From positions 8,879,628-8,943,627 of the forward strand of contig RPFO01000080.1 of NCBI GenBank assembly GCA_009746045.1: a stretch of 64,000 nt of DNA, in the 5' to 3' direction. A model generated the notes under the pieces. It was not told the DNA's origin. It ran no database searches and saw nothing but the letters and a program-made list of their open reading frames with translations. This stretch comes from Mesostigma viride (taxonomy: Eukaryota; Streptophyta; Mesostigmatophyceae; Mesostigmatales; Mesostigmataceae). Made by a program: the position numbers and the translations under genes. Position 1 is the stretch's first letter. The number at the start of each line of letters is the position of its first letter. Shown piece by piece: positions 1-11,848 of this stretch.

Positions 1-649
1 CCAGTGGCAACGTTGGCCACCCTCGTGGAAGGTACGTACATGGCAACAAACCCACGTGGACATCCTTTCCATGCATTTTAGGCCTCCTTCTAGGTTGAAG
101 ACTTTACAGCTTTAAGTGGCTCCATGCATTTTGATACTGCTGGCGTGCTTTAATTTACAATTGAAGCCATTACTGGTTCTGAACTGGAAAAAACCTTGTG
201 TTCCAACATAAACTTCCTTTTCAGTTTACATTCCTCGTTCTCCCTCACAGCTCATCCTTCAGATATTCACTAGCCCAGCTGAGATTCTCACAGGCTTTGA
301 AATAATATATTCTCACAGCATTGGGAAAAACGGTCTTGTGTTGTGAGCAGTTGTGTGCCTAGGATATTAGCAATGACGTGACTGTTTTACTTGTGCAATT
401 GAGCAAATGGAGGTAGGCCTCTTGCATGTAATTTAGTGCACCGAGTGCATTGGTAGCTGTATGTTAATAATGGAGTTGGTTCTTTGCTTTGGAATTGTTT
501 CTTTGCTTAGAACTCTGCGATTCATCTGAAGGGGAGGGGACATCCCTAGCACCCCACCAAAAATACCTTTTATAAATGTAATGCATTTGAAGCATATCCA
601 ATAATGCTTGGGGACCGTGAAGATGATGTTTGTTGGGCATTTATCCCAC
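1..649. other. no gene recognised
   Basis: This is AT-leaning sequence with no convincing open frame. Bases around 590-640 resemble sequence lying about 100 bp inside the TTAA-type elements at 32322-34227 and 60875-62769 (a 'gatgtttg' stretch followed by 'acttgttgggggtac'), so part of it is probably an old mobile element. Nothing else can be supported. Confidence 0.4.
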
Positions 650-1173
650 TGCACTTGTTGGGGGTACTTTTTTGTTGGGGGTTATTGGGGGTTACCCCCA
701 ACCACGCACCGGTGGTGAGCTAAAGAAAACGACGCTATTTAGGACGAATATTATCATTTAGGAGAATGGGCAAACCGTTCTTATGCAAACCACGTACTCC
801 CATGTAGCTGCCCCCTTGGTGAAACATTGTGGCTATTCAGCTCAGTAAAAGAATGAGTATTCCTCATAGTTAATCAGTTTCTCTCCCAAAGTCGCGTCTT
901 TTTTCCCTCTTAATTAGTGAAATCAGACCAATCACATTGTAAAATGATCAACACCACGTACTTGTATTCAAAACTGGCCGAGGGCCGAGGGGGCTGAACC
1001 GCACTGCTGCAAAATTTCAGCTCGTTATGATGGCAAATTCCTTTGTTAATAATAGGGGGTCTTGTTTCTCATATTTTTGCAGTCTTGGGTTTATTTTTTC
1101 TTGCTTGGTGCATGCATTTGTAGCTCACCATTGGTGTATGGTGGGGGCGGGGTAGTACCCTCAACTAGTGGTG
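650..1173. repeat. MITE-like inverted-repeat element
   Basis: The left arm (650-720, 'acttgttgggggtac' to 'ccggtggtgagcta') is matched in reverse complement by the right arm (about 1120-1173, 'tagctcaccattggtg' to 'ctagtggtg'). The same left arm recurs at 32445-32490 and, inverted, at 62590-62660, each about 100 bp inside a TTAA/TTA-flanked element. I infer a diverged relative of that family; no flanking duplication could be defined. Confidence 0.4.
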
Positions 1174-1350
1174 TCATCAACAATTAGTCGCTATAGTTAC
1201 AGGTTCCAATCAACACAGAGACTTCCCAATTGACATAGGAATGATATGAAATAAAAGCTGAATTTTTACTCACTCAAAAAAAATCTACCCACTACGGTCC
1301 CCTGAAACCCTCATATTGATTTGTGTCCACCACTACCTTGTTCCATGCAG

Positions 1351-2516
1351 CGTTACGTGTTCACCAAGTCCTGCTGGAAGACCATTTGAGCAATACGGGC
1401 AAGCACAATAAGATAGAAATAGCTGGCCTCACCGATGGTGAAGTCATGGCCTTCAAGGGCCTCGCTCGCCATTTGGGATTTGTAAATGCTCTGCCAGCTG
1501 GGATGGATGGAAGCATCCCAGACTTGATTCGGGCAATATTGAAAGGGTTCCTACTGCCCCTCTCCGATGCAGATGGCGCTCTATTGGAAGAGCGAGGACA
1601 GTGGGCAGCGAGAGAGCAACAGCTCCTCGCATCCATCGCGCAGCTCCAGGCTGACTTGGCCTTTAGACAAGGCGTGCTTAACACCAGCATCAAAGACTAC
1701 CTGGAGCTGCAAGATGAGATCAAGACCTTGCAAGAGGAGGATGCCCGGGAGCCGAGGGCAGCCCTGAAGAGGAAGCTGGAGGAGGTTACGGCGGAGTGCG
1801 CCCAGCTGGACGCCGAGGTGGACCGCAAGAAGGAGAAGCTCAAGGAAATGGAGAAGTGGCCAGTTTTTGAGCTGCAGAGGGAGCTGGATCGCTCCCGCAG
1901 GTGTCTCACCATGAATGCAGATGGTGAACTGGCTGATGTGGTCCACAGGCGCAACAAGAAGACCTTGGTAACGAGGCGAGATGCTCTGCTGGGTGCGCGG
2001 GACAGCCTCATGTCCTTTAGCATCGGCATGGCAAAAAAGTCACTGCCGATGCTGAGGATTATGAGAACGCGCATCGCTACGCTGCAGCACAAGCGGCCCC
2101 CTGCACCCGTCGCGTGGCCTGACCAGGAGATCCTGAAGAAGCACATCGGGACGGGGGAGACCAGGTTGTCATCTCAAGGGGTCCTCTTGTCCCTCCCCGC
2201 GCGCGACAAGCGCAGGTTTGACGAGCGCGCCATAGCCAAGCACAGCAGGGACGTGAGAGACGCACGCTTGTGGGTGAAGCTGCGCGATACAATCCCAGGC
2301 GGATGCTCCGTGAGGGTCACAGCCGGGGCCAAGAAAATCCTTGGGCCTGTAGTCCCCTGCGAGCAGTTAATCCAACAAGCCCGCAAGGACCAGACCGAGA
2401 GAGTGGACAGCATCGTACCACTATATCGCACGAACATCGCTGAGGATGTCACCGCGATGCCGGACTTCGAGACAGGCGTCTACGGCTGGCAAAATCACCC
2501 CACCAACTCAGCTCAG
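1351..2516 (+). CDS. coiled-coil exon of a transposase-like gene
   Basis: An open frame runs through this stretch. A splice acceptor (pyrimidine-containing tract ending 'ccatgcag') lies just before it, and a donor (CAG/GTCAGT) ends it in phase 0. The middle of the encoded segment (roughly residues 80-190) is rich in E, K, R, L and Q with heptad spacing, indicating a coiled coil. The next exon (2684-3077) joins in phase 0. No ATG is visible, so earlier exons must lie upstream or be lost. The family is not recognised; coding status rests on open-frame length and the matched splice sites. Confidence 0.5.
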
Positions 2517-2683
2517 GTCAGTGGAAAGCTAGTGTCAATCTGAATTGCACATTTTTTCCCCCCGCGTGTTCATTAACTGGAATTTTCCTTACATCGTCCT
2601 AGCATGTATGTGCTGTCACGGTTACCTAAATCTGCCTTGGAGTTATAAATTGTGACTTGCGCGCCCGCATGTGCTGTGTGCAG

Positions 2684-3077
2684 TTGATGGTGATGAGGCT
2701 TTTCCTGGAAAACCCCGATTCACCAGTGTGGCGGGACATGAAGGTCACGAAACGGGCTAAGCTGGACATCGGCTGCGGCGGCGATGGTCATCGAACCCGC
2801 TTAGGCGCCGGCACGATGAACATGCTAGCGATGTCGATACGCCCAGTCGACCCAGCATTCCCAGACCTATGGCAGAGGCCAGACTGGGTGTCAGTCAACC
2901 TAGAATCCCCCGGGGGTGACAAGCGAGCGAACCTGCTCAAGAATGCAGCAGCGTGGCTGGAGGTCATCAAGTACCTGGCCGGGCATGAGATCCCCGTGGT
3001 GCTCGATGGTGTGGAGATCATGATCAAGTTCCGGGTCTTCATCCTCGGCGACATGGCATGGCAGTGGGCGATGCGAG
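2684..3077 (+). CDS. GDG/GDM exon, possible DDE-type transposase
   Basis: Continues the previous exon in phase 0 after a 167-bp GT-AG intron and ends at a GAG/GTACGG donor in phase 1. It encodes about 131 residues. A G-G-D-G motif is followed about 80 residues later by a hydrophobic run ending I-L-G-D-M. Two acidic residues in this spacing, each after a beta-strand-like segment, resemble the first two catalytic aspartates of RNase H-fold transposases. This is inference only: the third acidic residue would lie in an exon I cannot find before the microsatellite at 3238. Confidence 0.4.
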
Positions 3078-3237
3078 GTACGGTATTTCTCGTTTCAAAT
3101 GCCCCAACCCCCCCCGCCCACCACCACCCCGCCCCCCTTAGCTTCCGGACCCGGGCAGCCTTCCATAAGTTCCGTCGCTCTTCACACGGCCACTCACCCC
3201 ATAGATGGCAACTAATCATGGTAACCGATTACACATC

Positions 3238-3372
3238 ATCCCTCCCTCCCTCCCTCCCTCCCTCCATCCATCCATCCATCCCTCCCTCCCTCCCTCCTCC
3301 CTCCCTCCCTCCCTCCCTCCCTCCCTCCCTCCCTCCCTCCCTCCCTCCATCCCTCCATCCATCCATCCATAT
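3238..3372. repeat. (CCCT)n/(CCAT)n microsatellite
   Basis: Tetranucleotide tract, mostly CCCT with short CCAT runs at both ends. It makes spurious open frames of Ser-Leu-Pro-Pro type on the plus strand. Confidence 0.95.
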
Positions 3373-3637
3373 CACGCACGCAAGGGTGTAGGCACGTGGC
3401 ACGCTCAAGGAGAATGCCATGACATTGTGGAGCTTACCTGACACCATAGAAATAATTAGTAATGCTGAAACCATGGCACGGCAACCGGGTTTGAAAAATG
3501 CGGTAAAGACAATAACGCAAGTACAAGATGCAAGGAAGGGCTAGCATTTGAAGCGGCGGAGTAGCCATCATTCCAAGATCAATAATGACGGGATGCCATT
3601 AATATCGCAAAACTTAGCCATCATTATCCGTAATCAA

Positions 3638-4195
3638 TTAATTAATTAGGAACATAACTCCGTTGGAGTACATGCAGCACATATCCCTGAGAAGGTGCAT
3701 ATGGCTTTTAATACATTCTGGGCTACTTCCTGCAAGGGTGGGAATGTAAGCGACACTTGCTCTAGGTGCACCAAGGGCACCTGCACCACCATGTTGTCTC
3801 GGAGCTCAACCCAACTAAGGGGTGCCGGGCATGGGGGGAAGATCATCATGGCTATACAAGAGCTAGGGCATGGCTTCTCAACAGAGAGCGTCTCTCTGCA
3901 TAGGCATAGCATGGCTAAATTCTCAATGCAACATCCATGGGAGGTCCCATTATAGGCATGGCTTGGCTAAATTCTGAAGGCATCATCCATGGGGGCCATT
4001 ATGGGCGCACATGCGCGAGGGCCACATGCTAGGCTAAGCCTGAGTAATCTACACTACTGTTATATATTCCCTAGACTGAGGTGGCAGGAGGGGCTTGCCA
4101 GGGCTTGCAAACAACGTGGATGACCGCACCCCTCCAGCATACCAGCTTCCCCCTGCGCTCTGCCGGAGCTGAAGGTAGGTCGGCCATAACTCGCC
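3638..4195 (-). mobile_element. 5'-truncated ORF1-only retroelement (family 1)
   Basis: Read on the minus strand, this copy starts inside the C-terminal ORF1 region (an LWPTYLQLRQ-like stretch near 4160-4190). It runs through the shared 3' untranslated region with its 'atatgccccttctc' and 'ctcccaacggag' blocks and ends in a (TTAA)n tail at about 3638-3652. Close copies lie at 53052-55087, 35759-36347, 60202-62854 and 63768-63945. Loss of the 5' end with retention of the tail is the usual result of target-primed reverse transcription. Confidence 0.75.
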
Positions 4196-4286
4196 ACCAA
4201 TCCGAAAAAACATCCAATATTGTACAAATCAGAGCATGGGACTGAAACGCCGCACATACTCAAGGCATCACGCAAGTTTCACATAC

Positions 4287-4842
4287 CTCAATCGCGTAGT
4301 CGGCGAAGAGCTCGTCCCGGCCGACTTCCCAGAACGGGAGCACGGACACCACGTCCGTCACCGACGTGATGGGGACCGCTGCCTTGTGGTCGCTAGCCAC
4401 CAGGGTTATGGTGGTCTCCGGCCACCGCAACAAGGTAGCTACCTCGTGAGGAAGCTCCTTGTCACGGTATACCCAATAGCCGACGAGCACCCACCTGTCT
4501 GTGGGGTCGATATTGGCCGCTGCTCCAGACGACGGATCTAGAATCGCGTCCGCGGGCACTATCTTCGCAACTTCTAGGAAAAAAGGCTGACTAGGGGCAA
4601 GCTCGTTGCGAAGCTGAACGACGCACCCAGGGACGATAGATGTCGTGTGATTAAACATTACCGAGCCCGGGTTACTCCGTTCAAGCTTCGCTGCCCGGCT
4701 CCCCGGAAACCACATTTTCTCAGTCGGCAAAAGGCTGCTGGAGTCTTTTACCTTGCGATTAACGGGCAACTGCCGCTGGTCTTTGGGCGGGGGTGGGATG
4801 TGGCTTCTAAAAGTCGTATCCGGGTGATTACGACCCGACATG
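4287..4842 (-). CDS. unidentified protein, one exon
   Basis: An open frame starts at ATG 4842 (MSGRNHPD), preceded by an acceptor-like TTTTCAG, and reaches a strong donor (GAG/GTATGTG) at about 4287. The encoded ~185 residues have balanced composition, with a W-V-L-V-G-Y-W segment and several short hydrophobic strands that suggest a beta-rich fold. Downstream exons are not found; the truncated retroelement ending at 4195 begins 90 bp beyond the donor and may have displaced them. Function unknown. Confidence 0.4.
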
Positions 4843-5246
4843 GCTGAAAACAGATGGAAATAATAGAGTAAGAGAGTATTTACCGCTAGCTTGCAACGTT
4901 GTTTTGGGCACGGTGCGCACGTAAATTTGACCTCAACGGCTGCAACCACAATTGTGGCGCCCCGTAACGTTTCCTTTGTGGACGGTGGGAACTTTCTTTG
5001 GTGCTATTCCTTGGCTATTCATTGAAACTTTTGTTCTCGGCCCGAGCAGAATCAAGAGGAGTAACCGTCGTTCCGTCCCACGCGAATGCCGACACGAAAC
5101 CGAAAACCTCGAGTTTTGCGTGGGTCAGAACTGACTGACTGACTAACCACAGCGACTTGGCCGTACCGCTACACTTAGGGTCCGCACGACCAAGGTCGCC
5201 GGGCATTTTTCGGACCAGCCGACGGGGGAGGCCAGTTAAACGAATT
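4843..5246. other. no gene recognised
   Basis: Between the unidentified exon and the DIRS-like copy there is no homology I recognise and no convincing frame. The DIRS similarity begins at about 5247. Confidence 0.4.
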
Positions 5247-7528
5247 GTAATGGGTGGCCTCCTCCTCCGCCAGCAACAAGCAGAAGTGAGGGGGCGCGGC
5301 GTGTTCCCCCTCCCAGTTCCGGCCGTCCAGCCCCTCGACCGCTCCCGCCTGCGCTCACGACGCAGGCTGCAGCGAGCCACGCGGCGGCGGGCACGCTTGC
5401 TGCTCATGGTCCGGCTCGTGGAAGGCCTGAACTGGATGTGGGGGGGGACACGGGAACCGCCTGTGGGGGCGGCCGGGTGTGGGGCGGGGCCAGCAATGGC
5501 CACGCCTGCCGGCGGGCCCCCAGGGCGCGGCACTAGCGGGGCGACGGCAACGGCTCCCTGCACCGCTGCCCAGCAGGCGGCCCTACAAGGGCTGGAGATT
5601 GCCGCCCAGGTCCATGAGCGCCGGCTGAGAGCCGTAGCGGCAGAGGACCTGGTGCATGACGTTGAGTCTGGGCCCTATGGGCCCGACGGGCAATATGAAA
5701 TGATTGTCCCAGAGAGACTTGCGCTGCCCGCGGGCGGAGTGGCGGGCAGCGTGCCGCTGATGGGCTGCCTCCCCCCCCAGTGGAGGGAGGTATATGGCAA
5801 CATAAAAAATATTTTGAGGGAGGAGGAGGTAGTGCAGCCAGGGCGTCGAAGGCGAGTGACGCATGGCTGTGCGAGCGACACAGAGTACGCGCGCCTGAGC
5901 GTGCGGCTGGCGGAGACCGGGATGACAGAGTACAGCGAGGAGGAGCCCCCGGTCACCAACGGCCTGTTCGGCGTGCCCAAGCGCGATCCAGGGTGGTGGA
6001 CCCGTCAGCCCAGCGCCAGCGACTCATCTGCAACATGGTGCAGAGCAACGACAAGTTCCTCACCCCTGGCGGCTGTTACCTGCCAGATGTGGGGGCGGTG
6101 GCCGAGATGGCAGGGGGCGCGCCCAGCTACTCGAGCGAAACGGACCTGGAGACGTACTACTACCGCTTCTCCGTGCCAACGGAGTGGCGGGAGTGGTTCG
6201 CGCTGCCCCCAGTCTGGTCGGACGAGGTCGGCCAGCCAGGGGAGCGCCGCCGGCTCTATCCCAGGTTCCGTGTTCTGGTGATGGGGTGGTCTCACTCGGT
6301 CCTGCTGGCGCAGGTGGCGCACATGCAGACCCTGTTCGGGCCGGGGAAGCTGAACCCCGGGCTGAGTGTGAGCGTTCCGATGCATCAGCTCGGGGTGCGC
6401 ACAGTGCGTGAGGGAGGACGGGAGTGGATGGAGTTGGTGGGGGCCGCCGAACTTGACTGGCAGCTGCTGCCCGAGGACCCTCCTCGGCCGGCGCAGTTGG
6501 TCATGATCGACGACCTGGGCACCACACACGCGCGCAGCACAGCGGAGGCGAACGCGCTGCTGGACCGCGCATGCACCGAGTGCTACGCGCCAGCTGGCCT
6601 GGTGGTGAATGAGAAAAAGGTCGAGCGGGCGCGGGCAGGTCAAGCTGTGGAGATCCTGGGCATCGAGTTTCACCAAGATGGGAGCTTGTGGCCGTCGGCG
6701 AAGCGACTGGCCCTCCTGGTCCACGACACCGAGGCGGTGCTGGCCCGGGGACGTGCAAGCTACCATGAGTTGGCCTCCCTACTGGGACGCTGGGTATGGA
6801 TCCAGCTGCTGCGCAGGAGTCTGCTAAGCACCTGGTTCCACGCCTACAGGATGCTCCACCAAGTGCTGGCCCTCCGCAAGGGAGGACGCTTCCAACTCTG
6901 GGCAAGTGTGCGCCGGGAGCTCTGGGCGGCTGTCTGCCTGGCTCCCCTGGTGCATGCGCAGCGCAACCAGCCACTGGACACCACCGTCGTGGCCAGTGAC
7001 GCGTCGAGCCGGGGCTCCGGTGTGGTGTACGCCCCGTCTGGCAGAGGCAGACGTGAAGGCTTTGTCCAACTGCCGCGAAATGAAGGGGTGGAAGACTCTG
7101 TGTGTCGGGTCGGAAGAGGTCGGTGTGGAGCGAACGGGGGAGAGGGAACATCGGGCGGTGGCGACCGCCCGCTGGCGTGTGGCGGTGAAACACCGGTGGA
7201 GGGACGCGGGGGCGCACATCAATGAGAAAGAGGCGCGCGCAGCCGTGCAGAGCCTGGAGTGGGGGCTGCGCACGCGGGCGCGGTGGGGGCGACGGCACGT
7301 ACGGCTGGTGGATAACACCGCCGTTCTGGGCGCAGTGGTGAAGGGGCGGTCATCATCTTACCGCCTCAACACGTGGTGCCGCCGCGCTGCCGCCCTGGGC
7401 TGTGCCAGCATCGAACACCAGGTACCACTGGGTGTACATCCGCTCGGAGCGAAACCCCGCTGACGCGCCCAGCCGGGGCCGGTGGGTGCGGGACCTTACC
7501 GCCGATGGCGATGTGGAGAGTAACCCGG
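5247..7528 (+). pseudogene. DIRS-like pol, copy A (RT and RNase H part)
   Basis: Nearly identical to the minus-strand pol at 11849-15036, but disabled. Comparison shows a 1-nt loss near 5990 (after the sequence coding for PKRDPG), a 1-nt gain near 7033, and a 4-nt gain near 7411. The RT motif A reads SETDLETYYYRF and motif C reads MIDDLG; RNase H motifs (SDASS, NEKEA, LVDNTA) follow. At 7528 the reading is cut inside the codons for the 2A-like motif by the split-repeat element; it resumes at 10822. Confidence 0.85.
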
Positions 7529-10500
7529 TCCCTATGCATGTCTCAACTCGTTCACTCCATCACTGAGGGCTCTAGACATTATTTTTTACAAAATACGTTT
7601 ACGCACAAGAGACTCTTGGAGCAAAGTCGCATAATTGGTGAATAAAGCATCTGCAGGCCCCCCCAGCCAGCTGATGCTGCCATCTCACTTCCCTCAGGGT
7701 GGGTTGGGTGGGCTAATAAAAACGAATACCAGCACAGGCACACCTCGGCTGGTTATATGCCAGCACTTTTTCTCAGACTTGGGCCAGCGGCGGCCCAGGT
7801 CCTTCTAATTCGGGTCGAAACACAATTCCGTGACCCATACAATATTCGTACACCATGCGAAGTGGCAGCGTACTTGCCCACCGTGGCGGATGCAAGTCCG
7901 GTACACCTGGTTTTGGCGCCAAAAGCACCCTTGGCCAGTTGTACTACAAGGAACCCATCCCTACTAATTCTTTTGACATTGTACTACGTTTAGTCTTGGT
8001 CTACTACACCCCAGTAGGTTCGTTCACCTCCTGAGCGTCCAGTGCTACGCCGAAGCACGTCAGCACTGGTTTGAACTAGAATGAACTAGTTTGAAGTAGA
8101 TTGAAGTAGACTGTACTACCCTGTAGGCCAAGTGAAGTACTTGGAACTACATCCAAGTACTTAGAACTAGTTTACAAGTTACTCGTACGGACTTACACCC
8201 TATTAGAGGGCAGATCTCGTACCACCACACTGGCGCCCCTTATTAAATTCCAGGGCCCTTATAAATTGTGACTACTGCCCCTTATAAAAGACCAGGGCCT
8301 ATTATAAAATATTAAATGCTCTATTTATTTTTTATATGTGCTGTCACCCAGCGGCGTCCCTCGCCTCCTTCGCTCCCTCCTCCCCGACAAATCAGGGAAT
8401 CCAGATCGAGGGAGATCAACCATCCCTATGCATGTCTCAACTCGTTCACTCCATCACTGAGGGCTCCAGACATTATTTTTTACAAAATACGTTTACGCAC
8501 AAGAGACTCTTGGACCAAAGTCGCATAATTGGTGAATAAAGCATCTGCAGGCCCCCCCAGCCAGCTGATGCTGCCATCTCACTTCCCGCTTCCCCCAGCC
8601 TGGCCATTCTGGCCGTGGAGGACCCGTCACCAATAGTGAAGGCCTAGCATGCCTGCTAGAGTGCCCCTCACTTACTGGTCGCGGGGAAGCCTGTCACCAA
8701 CAGTGGGGCCCCAGCTTGTCTGCTGGAGTGCGCCCCACTAGCGAAGTCTCAAACAATGCCTTGATCCCCCTTGGATAGGAGAGAACAGCGTCCAACCAAA
8801 GGTACGGTCAATCAATCCCCCACACCTTTCCCCCCTCCTCGTCCAGCGAAAATAGCTGGCACGTCTGCCAACTTCCACCCTACACCATCCTCCTCGCGCT
8901 CCTCATGCCATAACTGTCACGATCCAGTGCTATGGCCCAGCGACTCGCCAAAAGTCACATGCCACAAGCTGCCGCTACGGTCACAGCCCTCTGTTTGCAG
9001 GGCGTAACCCGGGGTGCAAGCATCCCCAGGTACTCGCCCTAGAGGGCTGCCGGCGGCATACATAGCAAGGTGTAATCTCCATTCCATTCTCAGGACAGCT
9101 AGCCGGTCACTTAGGCTATCTTGAGCAAGCGCCCCTGCTCTTAGCCCTCACAACCGTCAAAACCAGCCGGTCTCACCAGGCTCCCCCCATTGCCTGCCCA
9201 CCTCTTGGATGCCATTACAGATGTCATCCCAAAGCTCTCAGGGTTCCAGCCTGGCAGCGCCCAAAAGTCTTTTTACGTAGGCCGCTCATTTTGCCTCCCC
9301 CCAGTTCCAAAACACCACAGTTCTTAGCTCCCCAAAGCCGTCAAGAAAGGCACCTCCCCCAACCGGCCACCACTGGCCCAAGGCCGCAGAGCCGCCCTAC
9401 CACCACGTAAGCCCTCGAGAAATAAAATCCAGGGAGCCACACCCAGCGCTCCTTCAGCCACCGGTTTTCCCCATAAATTTCGGCTCCACATATTCTTTTT
9501 CACGTTACCATCACGTAATGGACCAGCCGACCCGCTCCATCAAAGCCATCGGGCTGTGACGCGGTATGCCCTGCCCGCAAAGCCCCGAGAGCCAAAGATA
9601 GCTAATGATGCCGCATTCAGATCTTGGGCAGCCGGCTTTGCAGCCTACTATATTTTTTACACTGCTCGTCGTTGAGGGTCATCATGCAAGGCAGTATCAA
9701 ACGTAAAACAGCTCGAACAAGCACGCCCAGGGCCGAAATAGAATTTTCGTTCCCTTACCGCACTTTCCGGCCTTGCGACTCAATTTCGGGTCAAAATTTC
9801 TATGCCCACCCCTCAAACGACGGGACAGCAGCCGGCCACCTTTGCTCGTCGTTTAGGACCATCGAAACAGGTCCAAGCAACCTTTATTCGCCTCGTCCCA
9901 GGTCAGTTAAGGCCGAAAAAGATTGCCGGCACCCTACCGCAGATTTCGGCACTAAATCCGCAATTTCTGCCCCGATTTTCAACGACTGGCCCTCAAACGA
10001 CCGCTTGGACGCCGACCACCGTCGCGCGTCTCCAAATAAAATTCATTCCCAGCCCCCCCGGACTCGGGGAGGCCTTTTGCATTCGTTTAAATCATTGCCA
10101 GCCACCATGGCTGGCCGTCACCACTAATAAAAACGAATACCAGCACAGGCACACCTCGGCTGGTTATATGCCAGCACTTTTTCTCAGACTTGGGCCGGCG
10201 GCGGCCCAGGTCCTTCTAATTCGGGTCGAAACACAATTCCGTGACCCATACAATATTCGTACACCATGCGAAGTGGCAGCGTACTTGCCCACCGTGGCGG
10301 ATGCAAGTCCGGTACACCTGGTTTTGGCGCCAAAAGCACCCTTGGCCAGTTGTACTACAAGGAACCCATCCCTACTAATGCTTTTGACATTGTACTACGT
10401 TTAGTCACCCCAGTAGGTTCGTTCACCTCCTGAGCGTCCAGTGCTACGCCGAAGCACGTCAGCACTGGTTTGAACTAGAATGAACTAGTTTGAAGTAGAT

Positions 10501-10821
10501 TGAAGTAGACTGTACTACCCTGTAGGCCAAGTGAAGTACTTGGAACTACATCCAAGTACTTAGAACTAGTTTACAAGTTACTCGTACGGACTTACACCCT
10601 ATTAGAGGGCAGATCTCGTACCACCACACTGGCGCCCCTTATTAAATTCCAGGGCCCTTATAAATTGTGACTACTGCCCCTTATAAAAGACCAGGGCCTA
10701 TTATAAAATATTAAATGCTCTATTTATTTTTTATATGTGCTGTCACCCAGCGGCGTCCCTCGCCTCCTTCGCTCCCTCCGCCCCGACAAATCAGGGAATC
10801 CAGATCGAGGGAGATCAACCA
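7529..10821 (-). mobile_element. non-autonomous split-direct-repeat DIRS/PAT-like element, copy 1
   Basis: On the minus strand the order is A1 (10821-10124), unique interior (10123-8588), B1 (8587-8423), A2 (8422-7713), a short linker, B2 (7693-7529). A1/A2 and B1/B2 are near-identical direct pairs; A1 lacks 12 bp present in A2. The B1-A2 junction reads TCCCTATG on one side and GATCAACCA on the other. No RT, RNase H or recombinase is present. It sits in copy A of the DIRS pol between 'taacccgg' and 'gtccggga' with no target duplication, as expected for insertion by tyrosine recombinase. A 3.3-kb near-identical copy lies at 15037-18335. Confidence 0.8.
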
Positions 10822-11167
10822 GTCCGGGAGGGCGGCAGGAACTGCTGGAGAGCACCGTGCTGCCCGCGACCCTGCGCAGCTACCATCGCGCAGTGTTCGC
10901 GTACCTCCTGTGGGCTGAGCCCTATGGTGCTGTACCGCCGGAGGAAGCGGAGAGCGTGTTCTGCGAGTGGCTCGTGTCTGTCTACGAGGATGGAGGGGGA
11001 GCAGGGCGTTCCATGTGCATGAGGGCGCTGTGTGGGCTGCAACTGTACTACCCCAGCCAAGTGCAGGGGTGGCGCGAGGCCCGCCGGCTCCTCTACGGGT
11101 GGCAGCGACGCGTGCAAACGCGTAGCCCCAATCCGGTGCCGTGGGAGCTGCTCTACCTGGTGGTGCA
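10822..11167 (+). pseudogene. DIRS-like pol, copy A (start of recombinase domain)
   Basis: Continues copy A after the split-repeat element. It encodes the N-terminal part of the tyrosine recombinase region, equivalent to residues of about 573-690 of the minus-strand copy, and stops at 11167 where unrelated orientation begins. The catalytic part of the recombinase is missing. Confidence 0.8.
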
Positions 11168-11358
11168 GATCTACCCTGTAGTACCAATGAAGTACTTTGA
11201 ACTACATCCAAGTACTTGGAAGCAGTCCAGAGGTCATTTGCAGGGACTTTCACCCTTTCCAGGAGCATTTCTCGCAGATCAGCCATGAGGCAGCGGCACC
11301 GACTCGCACTCCGCTCCCCTTAGTCGCAAATCAGGGAATCCAGATCGTAAGATCAACC
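11168..11358 (-). repeat. A-type repeat fragment of the coding DIRS-like element
   Basis: Diverged relative of the A repeat of the non-autonomous elements: it shares the 'aagtacttgga' block and the terminal 'aatccagatcg...gatcaacca' end. It abuts the B-type region at 11359 exactly as A2 abuts B1 in the non-autonomous element. It is truncated at 11168 by the opposed copy A. Confidence 0.65.
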
Positions 11359-11848
11359 ATCCTCTGTGCATGCTTTCAGGTTCACTTTGTTTGAGAAGGC
11401 ACCAGAACTTGTTTATTGCAAAATTATATGCTTAAGCCGCTTGCAGGCCTTGGTAGACCGAGAGACTGGCAAATTGTGCGCAAGTCCCAGGCGGCTGCCA
11501 CCATATAACACCCGCATCTCCAACCTGGCCGTCCCCGGCCGCATCTGGAGTGGTTGTAGAGGGGGAAGCCCTAGCGTGGCTGCTAGAGTGCGCCTCCCCT
11601 GCACCTGTCAACGCAGGTACCCGCAGAGCCCTAGTGTATCCACTAGAGTGCGCCCCACCGGCTCTGTCCAAGGCAGGATACGGTCAAAGTTGAGCCAAAC
11701 CGGAAATCAGGATGATGGCGCGACGCCCAAAACCAGCAGGGCCCCAGCGTGTCCGCTGGAGTGCGCCCTGCCGACTCCTCCAATGGAGCTGCATCGTTTT
11801 ATACTGCGCCCCCCGGCCTAGACCGGGGCAGGCGCATCCCCACACTTG
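11359..11848 (-). repeat. 3' region and B-type repeat of DIRS-like copy B
   Basis: Lies downstream of the minus-strand pol stop. The segment next to the stop is shared, inverted, with 30167-30346 downstream of another DIRS 3' fragment ('gcgcagtataaaacgatgcag', 'gttttgggcgtcgcgcc'). It also contains the 'gcccc/agcgtgtccgctggagtgcgcc' block seen in the non-autonomous interior near 8703-8740. It therefore marks the 3' end of the autonomous element. Confidence 0.65.

Noticed and set aside
9624-10404. 167- and 200-codon plus-strand frames shared by both split-repeat elements (also 17128-17908)
   Set aside because: They lie antisense to the element and run into the A repeat. Sharing is explained by recent copying, not selection.
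7529-10821. Helitron interpretation (5' TC end, tandem copies)
   Set aside because: No CTRR end or 3' hairpin, and the A/B repeat order fits split direct repeats much better.
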